Both the position numbers and the translations under genes were made by a program. DNA of 34,693 nt. Origin: a virus. Of this stretch, positions 1-7,453 are shown in pieces (position 1 is the first letter of the stretch; every line of letters begins with the position of its first letter). Location of the stretch: IMG/VR virus record IMGVR_UViG_3300044568_004689, positions 1 to 34,693 of that record. One strand, given 5' to 3'. Below the pieces are notes generated by a model that saw nothing but the letters and a program-made list of their open reading frames with translations, searched no databases and was not told where the DNA came from.

Positions 1-57
1 ACAAATGTAATGAAGGTTAGATTAATGTTTAATGACTATTTAAAAAAGAATATATAA
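1..57 (+). CDS. 3' end of an upstream gene (partial)
   Basis: Frame 1 is open from the window edge to a TAA at 55-57 and would encode the last 18 residues of an upstream protein, ending in LKKNI. The other two forward frames stop within the first 20 bases. The fragment is too short to assign a function. A late-type promoter overlaps its stop codon, a compact arrangement typical of phage operon boundaries. Confidence 0.3.
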   Translation, partial: TNVMKVRLMFNDYLKKNI

Positions 58-58
58 C
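49..58 (+). promoter_or_regulatory. Late-type promoter for portal gene
   Basis: The core AATATATAAC lies about 22 bases before the portal ATG. The same TATATAA core recurs before most structural genes in this window and resembles the T4 late promoter TATAAATA, so a gp55-like late sigma factor is the inferred reader. Confidence 0.5.
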
Positions 59-79
59 TTAAATTAATATTATAATATA

Positions 80-1672
80 ATGGCAGGATTTGTACAAAGA
101 AATGGTCCATTGACTAAACAACCATTTAACTTAAGTAGTACTCTTAAGAAGTTATCTTCTTTTGGTATGTACTACGATGATTTGGTGCTTAGACAATCTC
201 AAGCAATCGGACCGGTAGAAGATGCAATTGGTTATGGCCAAATGAACCCAACAGGTCTCGATAGTGATGATATGTACGGAGCATTTGCAGCCCTTTCGAT
301 GGCTGATACTACAATGCGTAAAAATATTCCATTTTTTGACCAAGCATATCGTGGTAAAAGAGATGAACTTAGAGCATTTGCACAACATGACGAAATTGAA
401 GACATCTTAGATATACTTTGCGATGAGTCAATTGTATATGATAGCAAAAACTTCATGGCCAATCCAGAGATTATCGGTATGGAAGTTTCTGAAGATGTGC
501 AGAAATATCTTAATAAAGCATATAGAGACCTCTATCAATATTTTGGATTCAATCTAGACCAATCAGCTTGGTACTTTTATAGAAAATGGTTAATTGATGG
601 TTACCTATCATTTGAGATTATTTATAATCCTGAAATGTCAGAGGTTATTGGATTTAAAGAAGTTGATCCAATTACATTGGTTCCAGGATATAATCATGAA
701 GATGGTAAAAAGGTTTGGATTCAGTTTAAAGACGATCCAGTTAAGCAAAGAAAATTGTATGATTCACAGATTGTGTACATATCATACTCTTCAATTACTA
801 CAGCATCAAGGGTTTCTTACCTTGAGAGACTTGTAAGAGCATTCAACTTAATGAGAATTATGGAACATACCAGAGTTATTTGGGCTGTTACAAATTCATC
901 TTATAGAATGAAATTTATTATACCAGTTGGTGGTAAATCTAAAACCAGAGCAAAACAATCCCTTGCTCAATTAATGAATAACTATAAAGAAGTTGTAGAT
1001 TTTGATTGGGACAGTGCATCCCTTACAACTAATGGTAAACCAATGTTACAATTTAACAAAGAATATTGGTTACCTAGCAAGGATGGAGAACAACCTGAGA
1101 TTGAAACATTGGGTGGAGAAGGTCCAGAATTAAGTGATACAGAGTCCTTAAAATACTTTTCAGACAAACTTAAATCAGTTTCAAAAATTCCTTACAATAG
1201 ATTTATGTATGAAGATGGTGGAGGAGATTTCAATCTAGCAGCCGATGGTATGATTAGAGATGAGATTAAATTCAGCAAATTTATTAATCGTTTACGTAGT
1301 TCATTCCAAGAGATATTGATTAAACCCTTATGGATTCAAATGTGTCTTAAATTTCCAGAATTTAAGGAGGATGCAGGATTTAGAACTCAAATTGCCCTCC
1401 GATTTAATGAGGATAATATGTTCTCTGAATTAAAGACAATGGAAATCATGCAAAAGAGACTTGATTTTATCACTACAATGAAAGATTCACTGGTTAAAAC
1501 AGATCCTGTAACTATGGAAGAAACTCCATATTTTGATATGGACTTCTTAGTTGATAGATACCTTAAACTCTCTCCAGATGATAAAGCAGCTAATGATGCA
1601 TATAAAGCCCGAACTGCTGCCGCTAAAGCTGCCGAACCGGAACCTGAAGATCCAATGGCAATGGGAATGTAA
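80..1672 (+). CDS. 20: Portal vertex protein, gp20-like
   Basis: This 530-residue protein is the T4 gp20-type portal, the dodecameric ring at the head vertex through which DNA is packaged and ejected and on which the prohead is nucleated. Length is close to T4 gp20 (about 524). Recognisable family features include the N-terminal region with IEDILDILCDESIVYD, the wing/clip segment FKEVDPITLVPGYN, and the central SYLERLVRAFNLMRIMEHTRVIW stretch (here split: SYLERLVRAFN then LMRIMEHTRVIW), followed by KIPYNRFMYEDGGG. The C-terminus is Ala/Glu/Pro-rich and ends in MAMGM. The ATG at 80 has no Shine-Dalgarno and an A/T-rich leader. It is followed by prohead core, protease/scaffold and capsid genes, the same order as T4 20-67-21-22-23. 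Confidence 0.95.
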   Translation: MAGFVQRNGPLTKQPFNLSSTLKKLSSFGMYYDDLVLRQSQAIGPVEDAIGYGQMNPTGLDSDDMYGAFAALSMADTTMRKNIPFFDQAYRGKRDELRAFAQHDEIEDILDILCDESIVYDSKNFMANPEIIGMEVSEDVQKYLNKAYRDLYQYFGFNLDQSAWYFYRKWLIDGYLSFEIIYNPEMSEVIGFKEVDPITLVPGYNHEDGKKVWIQFKDDPVKQRKLYDSQIVYISYSSITTASRVSYLERLVRAFNLMRIMEHTRVIWAVTNSSYRMKFIIPVGGKSKTRAKQSLAQLMNNYKEVVDFDWDSASLTTNGKPMLQFNKEYWLPSKDGEQPEIETLGGEGPELSDTESLKYFSDKLKSVSKIPYNRFMYEDGGGDFNLAADGMIRDEIKFSKFINRLRSSFQEILIKPLWIQMCLKFPEFKEDAGFRTQIALRFNEDNMFSELKTMEIMQKRLDFITTMKDSLVKTDPVTMEETPYFDMDFLVDRYLKLSPDDKAANDAYKARTAAAKAAEPEPEDPMAMGM

Positions 1673-1693
1673 TTAAATAAAAATATAAATAAA

Positions 1694-2044
1694 ATGAAAA
1701 TAATTAAAACATTTGAAGAATTTACAAGTTCTCTCCAAGAAGATGCAATCGATGCAGGCGAGGATTCAAAAGTAGTAGTTGATGATGTGAGACTTGACTC
1801 AGGAAAAGAGATTAAATCTACTGAAATTTTAGGAACTATTATGTCCTCAAAAAGTGAAAAGGAATTTAAAGAATATTTCTATGATGAATACGGAAATACT
1901 GCATTTACCGAAGAGGATATGTTTACTCTAGTTAAATTTTTCAATGACTATCAAGAGGAAGTTGCTCAAAAAGAGAAGGATGCCGAAAAAGATGCAGAAG
2001 GTGGAGAAGAAGGCGGAGAAGAGGATCCATTAGCGGACATTTAA
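1694..2044 (+). CDS. Acidic prohead core protein, gp67-like by position
   Basis: A 116-residue protein between portal and protease, the slot held by T4 gp67/gp68 (prohead core). The N-terminus MKIIKTFEEFTSSLQE resembles the T4 capsid-targeting sequence (MKTYQEFIAE) and contains an L-x-E that a gp21-type protease could cut (after E16). The body is helical and the last 30 residues are very acidic (EKDAEKDAEGGEEGGEED), as in T4 gp67. No sequence identity to gp67 is claimed; the call rests on position, acidity and the N-terminal tag. It starts 21 bases after the portal stop and is probably co-transcribed with it. Confidence 0.6.
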   Translation: MKIIKTFEEFTSSLQEDAIDAGEDSKVVVDDVRLDSGKEIKSTEILGTIMSSKSEKEFKEYFYDEYGNTAFTEEDMFTLVKFFNDYQEEVAQKEKDAEKDAEGGEEGGEEDPLADI

Positions 2045-2071
2045 TTTTTAAAAATCTTCAAAAATTAACTG

Positions 2072-2083
2072 GATATATAATAG
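2072..2083 (+). promoter_or_regulatory. Late-type promoter for protease/scaffold
   Basis: The sequence GATATATAATAG ends about 22 bases before the ATG at 2105 and matches the window-wide late motif GATATATAATA. Confidence 0.6.
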
Positions 2084-2104
2084 AAATATAATAAAATAAT
2101 ACTT

Positions 2105-4012
2105 ATGACTAATAACTTACTGATCTTAGAAAGATCGTCAACGGAATTAGAGTTTAAACAAGAAGGTGGGACCTATGTTCTAGAGGGTATTTTTGGAGAA
2201 ATCGATAAGAAAAATCGTAATAACCGAATCTATACCGAATCTGAATACCTACCACAAATTGAGGCTCTACAGGCAAAAATTAAATCATCAAAGTTACTAG
2301 GTGAATTAGATCACCCACAAACATTTGATGTTTCCTTAAAAAATGTGTCACACATTATTGAAGAGCTTACTTATGATACCAATACAAAGCAAGTTAAAGG
2401 ACGTATTAGATTATTAGATACTGATGCAGGAAGACAGGCAAAAGCCCTTGTTGATGCTGGTGTTCCCCTACAAATTTCAAGTAGAGCAGCCGGTGCGGTT
2501 GAATCTAATGGAACTGTAAAAATCAAACAATTGTTTACTTATGATTTAGTTGCAGACCCTGGGTTTGAAAATGCTGAATTGAAAAGAGTTAATGAATCTT
2601 ATGGATTTGTTAATGAAGGAAACGACCTATTTATTTACGAGATAAATAATACAAATGAAAAACAATCAATCGAAAATATAAACGAAACAAAAATGGCAGA
2701 GTCTAAATTTATTACGACTGAGGATTTTAATAAGTACTCTAAATATCTTTCTGAAGAAATCAAATCTATTAAAGAAGGTATGAATTCTTTAACAGAATCA
2801 GAGTCTACTAGTTCTCAATTAGAAACACTAAAAGAATATACTGATTATTTAGCTAAGAAATTAGATGAATCAATCAAATATTCAGAACACATTGCTGAAA
2901 AAGCAGACCAAGGTATTCAATACTCAGAAAATCTTGCAGAGAAAGTTGACCAAGGTATTCAATATTCTGAGCATATCGCTGAAAGCGTTGATGCTATCAA
3001 AAACTACACTAACTATTTAGCTGAATCTTATAATGAAGGTTCTACTTCTTATGATAACTTAATTAAATATACTGAATATTTAAGAGAGAACTTAGAAAAA
3101 GTAACTGAATATGCAGAATATGTTGCTGAAACTGTTAATACTAACCTATTATTAGAAGACGAGGCAGGGGTTCCAGCTGAAGCTCTTAAAGATGAAACCG
3201 AAGATGTTTCTCCAGCTGTCGTTGATGCTGATGGTAATGTAATCACCGGAAAACCAGAAGATATTGCAAAAGACATAAAACTTGCTGGTAGTGGAAATGC
3301 TGCTGGTAAAGAAATTAAAGAAGGTGCAGGTTTACCAGCTGAAGACCTTAAAAAAGCTACTAAAGACGTTACTGTAGATGTAATTGATGCTGATGGTAAT
3401 GTAATCACTGGAAAACCAGAAGATGTAAAAGGAGACTTAGAACTTGCTGGTAAAGGAGACGCTGCTGGTAAACAAGTTGACCAAATGGAAGCTTACAAAA
3501 ATTCAATCACTTCTAAATTAGAAGCTATTGTTGAAAAGGTAAATGCTAAAAAATCAAAAAATCCATCATTCTTTAAATTTATCTCTGAAGAGAAAGTAAA
3601 TGAATTTAATACCCTATCTACTGAAGAAAAATCTAAAGTTGTAACTGCTGTTGAAGGTAGAGGTTACCTTACTGAAGGACAAATCTTAGCCTTATGGAAT
3701 ACTTCATTATCAGGAGTTGTAGAAACTAATAATGCTCCTACAGTTATTAAATTAATGCCAACTGAATACCATGATACTTGGGCTAAATGTTCTGAAGGTA
3801 AGAAAAACCAAATCATAGCACAATCTAAATATCACAAATTAGAAACAGCTTACCAAGTTGCAAACTTCTGGCAAACTAGAGACCTTAGAGAGGTTGCTCC
3901 AGTAATGGAAAAAATCGCTATGGTAAATGAATCAGTGGTTGAAGATGTTAAAACTCTAGGTTATGACGCTACTGAATTAGGTGCTGAAATTGCAAAACGA
4001 TTTAAAAGATAA
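2105..4012 (+). CDS. 21: Prohead protease fused to scaffold (gp21-gp22)
   Basis: A 635-residue protein whose first ~180 residues are a T4 gp21-type (U35) prohead protease: GELDHP carries the likely catalytic His (about residue 70), QISSRAAG the Ser (about 125), and VADPGFENAEL closes the domain. T4 gp21 is only about 212 residues. Here the frame continues through an Asn/Lys/Glu linker (residues ~170-196) into a 440-residue helical, acidic domain that occupies the position of scaffold gp22. That part has a 14-residue coiled-coil repeat (YSEHIAEKADQGIQ type, 2837-3148) and a 54-residue tandem duplication (3164-3487). The linker contains INE (residues 192-194), a candidate T4-type (I/L)xE cleavage site, just before Met197, itself a plausible internal start. 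The next gene starts 2 bases after the stop. Confidence 0.88.
   Translation: MTNNLLILERSSTELEFKQEGGTYVLEGIFGEIDKKNRNNRIYTESEYLPQIEALQAKIKSSKLLGELDHPQTFDVSLKNVSHIIEELTYDTNTKQVKGRIRLLDTDAGRQAKALVDAGVPLQISSRAAGAVESNGTVKIKQLFTYDLVADPGFENAELKRVNESYGFVNEGNDLFIYEINNTNEKQSIENINETKMAESKFITTEDFNKYSKYLSEEIKSIKEGMNSLTESESTSSQLETLKEYTDYLAKKLDESIKYSEHIAEKADQGIQYSENLAEKVDQGIQYSEHIAESVDAIKNYTNYLAESYNEGSTSYDNLIKYTEYLRENLEKVTEYAEYVAETVNTNLLLEDEAGVPAEALKDETEDVSPAVVDADGNVITGKPEDIAKDIKLAGSGNAAGKEIKEGAGLPAEDLKKATKDVTVDVIDADGNVITGKPEDVKGDLELAGKGDAAGKQVDQMEAYKNSITSKLEAIVEKVNAKKSKNPSFFKFISEEKVNEFNTLSTEEKSKVVTAVEGRGYLTEGQILALWNTSLSGVVETNNAPTVIKLMPTEYHDTWAKCSEGKKNQIIAQSKYHKLETAYQVANFWQTRDLREVAPVMEKIAMVNESVVEDVKTLGYDATELGAEIAKRFKR
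2837..3148 (+). repeat. 14-residue coiled-coil repeat in scaffold
   Basis: Consecutive 42-base units starting at 2837, 2879, 2921, 2963 and 3005 encode YxxxxAEKxDQxIx-type double heptads. Later units (to about 3148) are diverged and of unequal length. The regular spacing supports a long parallel coiled coil in the scaffold. Confidence 0.7.
3164..3487 (+). repeat. 54-residue tandem duplication in scaffold
   Basis: Two copies (starting 3164 and 3326, period 162 bases) encode AG(V/L)PAE(A/D)LK...DADGNVITGKPED...LAG.G.AAGK. The DADGNVITGKPED core is identical at protein level. It lies between the coiled-coil region and the C-terminal domain. Confidence 0.8.
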
Positions 4013-4014
4013 TT

Positions 4015-4266
4015 ATGAAATACATTCAACTATTTGAAAATTTCATTAATGAAAATAAACAAAAACAAATCGAGAAAGCCGCTGATAAATGGTGGAAAGA
4101 TCGAATGAAAAAATATGATTCTTGGGAAGCAGAAGACATGGATATGTTCATGGACTATCTAATGGATGAGGAACTTGTTGATTATGATGATGAAGATCTA
4201 GAAGAGGTTCGATCTGATATGGAACAATACGTTGAAAACACCCTAGGATACGAATTTAACGGATAA
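4015..4266 (+). CDS. Small acidic head-associated protein, unknown
   Basis: An 83-residue acidic protein between scaffold and capsid genes. The first 13 residues, MKYIQLFENFINE, match the capsid-targeting-like N-terminal motif seen on several proteins here and end in I-N-E, a candidate prohead-protease site. The rest is a Trp- and Asp/Glu-rich helix pair (KWWKDRMKKYDSWEAEDMDMFMDYLMDEE). I do not recognise a family (that segment is quoted only to show composition: KWWKDRMKKYD, then DMDMFMDYLMDEE). The start is 2 bases after the scaffold stop, so it is probably translationally coupled. A prohead core or internal protein role is inferred from tag and position. Confidence 0.6.
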   Translation: MKYIQLFENFINENKQKQIEKAADKWWKDRMKKYDSWEAEDMDMFMDYLMDEELVDYDDEDLEEVRSDMEQYVENTLGYEFNG

Positions 4267-4309
4267 AATATGTTTTTTTGGTTTTTTTAAAAAATTCAAA
4301 AAAAACGTA

Positions 4310-4320
4310 GATATATAATA
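4310..4320 (+). promoter_or_regulatory. Late-type promoter for major capsid gene
   Basis: AGATATATAATA-type core at 4310-4320. It lies about 108 bases before the capsid ATG, much further than at other late genes (about 20-25 bases), leaving a leader of roughly 100 bases. Confidence 0.6.
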
Positions 4321-4334
4321 CTTATTAAAACATA

Positions 4335-4377
4335 TTCGATGCTCAGTTAAGAAGCAAAAAACTGAAATAATATCGAA
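4335..4377 (+). promoter_or_regulatory. Hairpin in capsid mRNA leader
   Basis: TTCGAT (4335-4340) pairs with ATCGAA (4372-4377), and inside it CAGTT (4344-4348) pairs with AACTG (4360-4364). This two-step stem sits in the long leader of the gene expected to be most strongly expressed. It may stabilise the mRNA or expose the start; not recognised as a known riboswitch. Confidence 0.4.
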
Positions 4378-4428
4378 AACTCGTAATATACGAAAACATA
4401 AAACCATTAAAAAAAATAAATTTAACAA

Positions 4429-5964
4429 ATGGCAAATTTAATTAATGAAGCAGAAATCAGAGCAACGTGGGCTCCGATTATCGAATCTGCGACAGGTATC
4501 AACGATGCAAGCAAATTAGCTTGGATGTCAGAATACTGTCATAACCACAAATTATACGAAGATGCTTCTCAAATGTCCTTAGGTAACGCAGGAAATATCT
4601 TTGGTATGGGTGCTACAACTTTACCTGGTAATACTTTCACAAACGGTATGTCTACTACTAAAGGTTCTGGAGACAAGTCTCCATCATTATTACCTTTAGC
4701 AATGCAAGTTGCTGCTCAAACTATCGGTCTTGACTTAGTACCAGTAGTTCCTATGGCTGGTCCAATGGGATTATTATCTTACTTAGACTTTACTTATGAA
4801 GGTGGTAAAACAGGTGCATCTCCATCTGCTTTTGGTGGATCTACTGCTCCAACTTACGTAAAAGTTTCTGGAGATACTGTAGTTTTAGCTGATATTGATT
4901 CAGGTACTGCAGGTACTCAAGTAGGTGCTGTATTAGTTGGTACATCTCGTATCGATGGTAAAAGCATCTATAAAGTTAATGCTGCTGGTAATACTTATGT
5001 AACTAACGCCGGTGGTGCTGCTAGAACTGTTGCTGATTTATTTAGCGTATCGTCTGGCGATGTAACTGTAGAATTAGTTAAAGCATTAGAAGACCACATT
5101 AGAGGATTTGCTGCTGCTGATACTGCTGGTAATCCATTCTCAAGAGAGGCTGGAGAACAAACTCCAGACAAATTAATGGGTCTATCTTTATTCTCTAAAA
5201 GCGTTTCAGCTGAAACTTTCCAAGTTGCTGCTGCTGTTACAAGAGAGCAAGTTCAAGATTTAAAACAATTCGGAGTTGACGCTGTTGCTCAAGTTGAAGC
5301 TGTTTTAACTAATGAGTTAACTCAAGGTATTAACCAATACATTTTAGCAAGAATCAGAACATTAGGTGCTCTTAATGTTACTAGAGCATTTAGTGCTAAT
5401 GGATTTGATATAACTTTACCTCTTGCAACTGCTTTAGGTGCTGGTGGAGAAACTTTACCTTCTGTTCACAGAAGAATCCTTTCTCAAATCTTAGCTGCTG
5501 CTAACTTAATTGCTAACCGTGGTAGAAGAGGTGCTGGTAACTTTGCAGTATGTGGACCACAAACTGCTACAGTTTTACAATCAATTGCTGGTTTCGTTGC
5601 AAACCCAATGGCAAATACTTTCGCACAAGCTGCTGGAGCTATCTACCCATTAGGATCTGTTGCTGGAATTAACATATACACTGATCCAACAATGCAATGG
5701 AATGATTATTCTATCGCAGTTGGTAGAAAAGGAGACGGAAACGGACCTGGTATTGTATTTATGCCTTACTTAATGGCTGAATCAGTTCAAGCTATTGCTG
5801 AAGGAACTATGGCTCCTAAAGTAGCTGTTAAATCTAGATTTGCTCTAGTTGATGCAGGATTCCACCCTGAAACGCAGTATGTTAAATTTACTGTTAGAGT
5901 AAATGGTGATACATTAACTAATGGAGTTAGTAACTATAACTTATTAAATTTAGCTACAACTTAA
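4429..5964 (+). CDS. 23: Major capsid protein, gp23-like
   Basis: A 511-residue HK97-fold capsid protein of the T4 gp23 family (T4 gp23 is 521 residues). Supporting segments are LLPLAMQVAAQTIGLDLV and PMAGPMGLLSYLDF near residues 85-130, EAVLTNELTQGINQYILARI in the spine-helix region, and FVANPMANTF with the C-terminal KSRFALVDAGFHPETQYVKF. T4 gp23 loses its first 65 residues to gp21; the N-terminus here has candidate (I/L)xE sites at INE (5-7), IIE (17-19) and LYE (42-44). Codon use is noticeably richer in GCT/GGT/ACT codons than in neighbouring genes, consistent with high expression. It is followed by a strong terminator. Confidence 0.95.
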   Translation: MANLINEAEIRATWAPIIESATGINDASKLAWMSEYCHNHKLYEDASQMSLGNAGNIFGMGATTLPGNTFTNGMSTTKGSGDKSPSLLPLAMQVAAQTIGLDLVPVVPMAGPMGLLSYLDFTYEGGKTGASPSAFGGSTAPTYVKVSGDTVVLADIDSGTAGTQVGAVLVGTSRIDGKSIYKVNAAGNTYVTNAGGAARTVADLFSVSSGDVTVELVKALEDHIRGFAAADTAGNPFSREAGEQTPDKLMGLSLFSKSVSAETFQVAAAVTREQVQDLKQFGVDAVAQVEAVLTNELTQGINQYILARIRTLGALNVTRAFSANGFDITLPLATALGAGGETLPSVHRRILSQILAAANLIANRGRRGAGNFAVCGPQTATVLQSIAGFVANPMANTFAQAAGAIYPLGSVAGINIYTDPTMQWNDYSIAVGRKGDGNGPGIVFMPYLMAESVQAIAEGTMAPKVAVKSRFALVDAGFHPETQYVKFTVRVNGDTLTNGVSNYNLLNLATT

Positions 5965-6000
5965 TATTAGAATTAGAACTAACATTCTAAGATACTTAAA

Positions 6001-6029
6001 GGGAACTGAGAAATCAGTTCCCTTTTTTT
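6001..6029 (+). terminator. Rho-independent terminator after capsid gene
   Basis: A 9-bp perfect stem GGGAACTGA / TCAGTTCCC with a GAAA tetraloop, followed by seven T. It ends the capsid transcript; a new late promoter starts immediately downstream. Confidence 0.92.
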
Positions 6030-6030
6030 G

Positions 6031-6041
6031 TGATATATAAT
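6031..6041 (+). promoter_or_regulatory. Late-type promoter
   Basis: TGATATATAAT lies directly after the capsid terminator and about 26 bases before the ATG at 6067. Confidence 0.55.
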
Positions 6042-6066
6042 CTATCATAACAAAATAAATTAAAAT

Positions 6067-6894
6067 ATGGACACATTTGAAAATTGGTATACTAATATAC
6101 TTGAAGAGGTTGCAACAGCTCCAACTAAAACATTAGCAGGAGACGTCGATACAATTATAAGTTCTCTAGACAGTCTTGTTAAAGAATTAACTGAAGAACT
6201 TGATTCTCCGGAATTTAATGAATTAAATGAAACTGATGGAGAGGCTCCAAGTAAAGTTTGGCAATGGATTTGGTGGATGCCAAAAGCTAAAGCAGCTCAA
6301 GCCAAAGTTAATAAAATAAGATTAAATATTGCCGATATAGAATCTGCAGCAAGAGATGCTAGTGATGCTACTCAAAAAGAAAGAATCAATGCGAAAGCAA
6401 CTCAAATTAAAGACCAAGCTGACTCACTACAATCGCTAGTAGATGATAAATTTAGTACTAAAGGTGATATAGTAACTAAAGCTCTTCATAATGAAAAAAT
6501 TGCAGGTAAACTTGCCGTAATTAAAAGAATCTCAGGTCTTGAAGATGACCCTAAAAAAGCGGCATCATACAGAGAGAAAATTGCAGAACTTACGACAAAA
6601 TACAAAGAAGAACAGGCTGCAATTAAACAATTAGAACCGTCTGCTGAAGATAAAAGAGCAGAAAAAGAAGCTCAACAAAGTGCACAAGAATCTCTAGTTA
6701 ATAGAGCAAAAACTGCTGGTTTAAATGAATTAGCCTCTGAAATAGGTTCTAAACTTGATTGGCAACTTGATGAAGGAACTGGATTACACCAAAAATACAA
6801 TAATATCATTAAAAAGGCTGAATATTCAAATACCTTAAATGAATCAAAGTATAATAACTTTAATGTTAAAGATAATTTCTCTAGATTACTATAA
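6067..6894 (+). CDS. Helical, probably head-associated protein
   Basis: A 275-residue, mostly alpha-helical, charged protein downstream of the capsid gene. Its N-terminus MDTFENWYTNILEE is a diverged form of the capsid-targeting-like motif with (I/L)xE sites. A short Trp-rich patch (VWQWIWWMPKAKAAQ, about residues 63-77) precedes a long coiled-coil region (~80-220). The C-terminus TLNESKYNNFNVKDNFSRLL contains a second L-N-E. No known family recognised; T4 has vertex protein gp24 in this slot, but there is no gp24-like similarity here. An internal head or decoration protein is the best guess, from position, late promoter and tag. Confidence 0.6.
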   Translation: MDTFENWYTNILEEVATAPTKTLAGDVDTIISSLDSLVKELTEELDSPEFNELNETDGEAPSKVWQWIWWMPKAKAAQAKVNKIRLNIADIESAARDASDATQKERINAKATQIKDQADSLQSLVDDKFSTKGDIVTKALHNEKIAGKLAVIKRISGLEDDPKKAASYREKIAELTTKYKEEQAAIKQLEPSAEDKRAEKEAQQSAQESLVNRAKTAGLNELASEIGSKLDWQLDEGTGLHQKYNNIIKKAEYSNTLNESKYNNFNVKDNFSRLL

Positions 6895-7389
6895 TTTAGA
6901 ATTTTTTCTTGCAATATTTAAAAACTCCTTTTGTTGATTCAATAGGAGTTTTTTTACGTGTTGTTGAAAGGCAACCGAAGATTTGAGGATTCTACCATCC
7001 ACAGTCTTACCACCAAGAGTATCGTGATAATCAGGATGAACAAAGTTCTCTGCATTAAAGTTATTTATATTAGCCCGGATAGGTTCACCAGAGAGTGCAC
7101 AAGTCCAATCAATCGTATCATAGCTCTCCCCAAGCTCTTCACTCTTCATGAGTTCTCCAGTCGACCAATCATAATAGTACCTGTCCCGCTTCGAATCATT
7201 CTTATGCTTACACATTTCAAAAATAATATGTAGGAACTGGTCAGATTGGGCACTTTCCTTAATAAGTGGATTCTCTAATAGAAGACGTCGCTGTTGTCTA
7301 GAGAGACCTTCATAACATACGCCATATCTATTCCTTGGATAGGGTCCTCCAGTTCTGCGAATCTTTGGGTATTTGTTATTAAAAGCCAT
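6889..7389 (-). CDS. Conserved-looking phage protein, unknown
   Basis: A 166-residue basic protein, one of only two minus-strand genes seen. The N-terminus is rich in Arg/Tyr/Gly (PKIRRTGGPYPRNRYGVCYE). A central segment DWTCALSGEPIRANINNF and HPDYHDTLGGKTVDGRILKS contains scattered Cys/His, but no complete HNH or zinc motif is visible. The C-terminal 20 residues are Lys/Leu/Asn-rich and are encoded across a terminator hairpin, so the true 3' end of its message must extend beyond it. The start at 7389 is divergent from gp44 with a 64-base shared upstream region. Function unknown. Confidence 0.65.
   Translation of the reverse strand: MAFNNKYPKIRRTGGPYPRNRYGVCYEGLSRQQRRLLLENPLIKESAQSDQFLHIIFEMCKHKNDSKRDRYYYDWSTGELMKSEELGESYDTIDWTCALSGEPIRANINNFNAENFVHPDYHDTLGGKTVDGRILKSSVAFQQHVKKLLLNQQKEFLNIARKNSKL
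6921..6955 (+). terminator. Terminator between convergent genes
   Basis: AAAACTCCT (6921-6929) pairs with AGGAGTTTT (6944-6952), followed by a T run on the plus strand. It stops the plus-strand transcript of the 275-residue gene and lies inside the 3' coding end of the convergent minus-strand gene, whose stop overlaps the plus gene by six bases. Confidence 0.75.
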
Positions 7390-7421
7390 ACGATATTTAT
7401 CTGAAACTTATAGAGACTGTC

Positions 7422-7432
7422 TTATATAATAC
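7422..7432. promoter_or_regulatory. Possible bidirectional promoter between divergent genes
   Basis: TTATATAATA at 7423-7432 contains the palindrome TTATATAA, so a late-type TATATAA core is present on both strands, about 22 bases before the gp44 ATG and about 34 bases before the minus-strand ATG. Confidence 0.4.
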
Positions 7433-7453
7433 CTATAAACTTAAACTTAAAAA

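Larger units (their letters stand above)
2693..4012 (+). other. 22: Possible internally initiated scaffold product
   Basis: An in-frame ATG (residue 197 of the fusion) follows a very A-rich stretch, AAACGAAACAAAA, like the leaders of other genes here (capsid: AATTTAACAA before ATG). Starting here would give a 439-residue free scaffold, parallel to lambda Nu3 made from inside the C protease gene. Proteolysis at INE two residues upstream would give nearly the same product. This is inference from sequence only. Confidence 0.4.

Noticed and set aside
1684-1691. Perfect T4 late promoter TATAAATA
   Set aside because: It ends three bases before the ATG at 1694, so transcripts would start inside the gene. 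It is explained by the A-rich leader; the gene is probably served by the portal promoter.
4271-4304. T-run/A-run segment before the capsid promoter as a terminator
   Set aside because: Only A-T pairs could form; no GC stem, so it is not a convincing rho-independent terminator.
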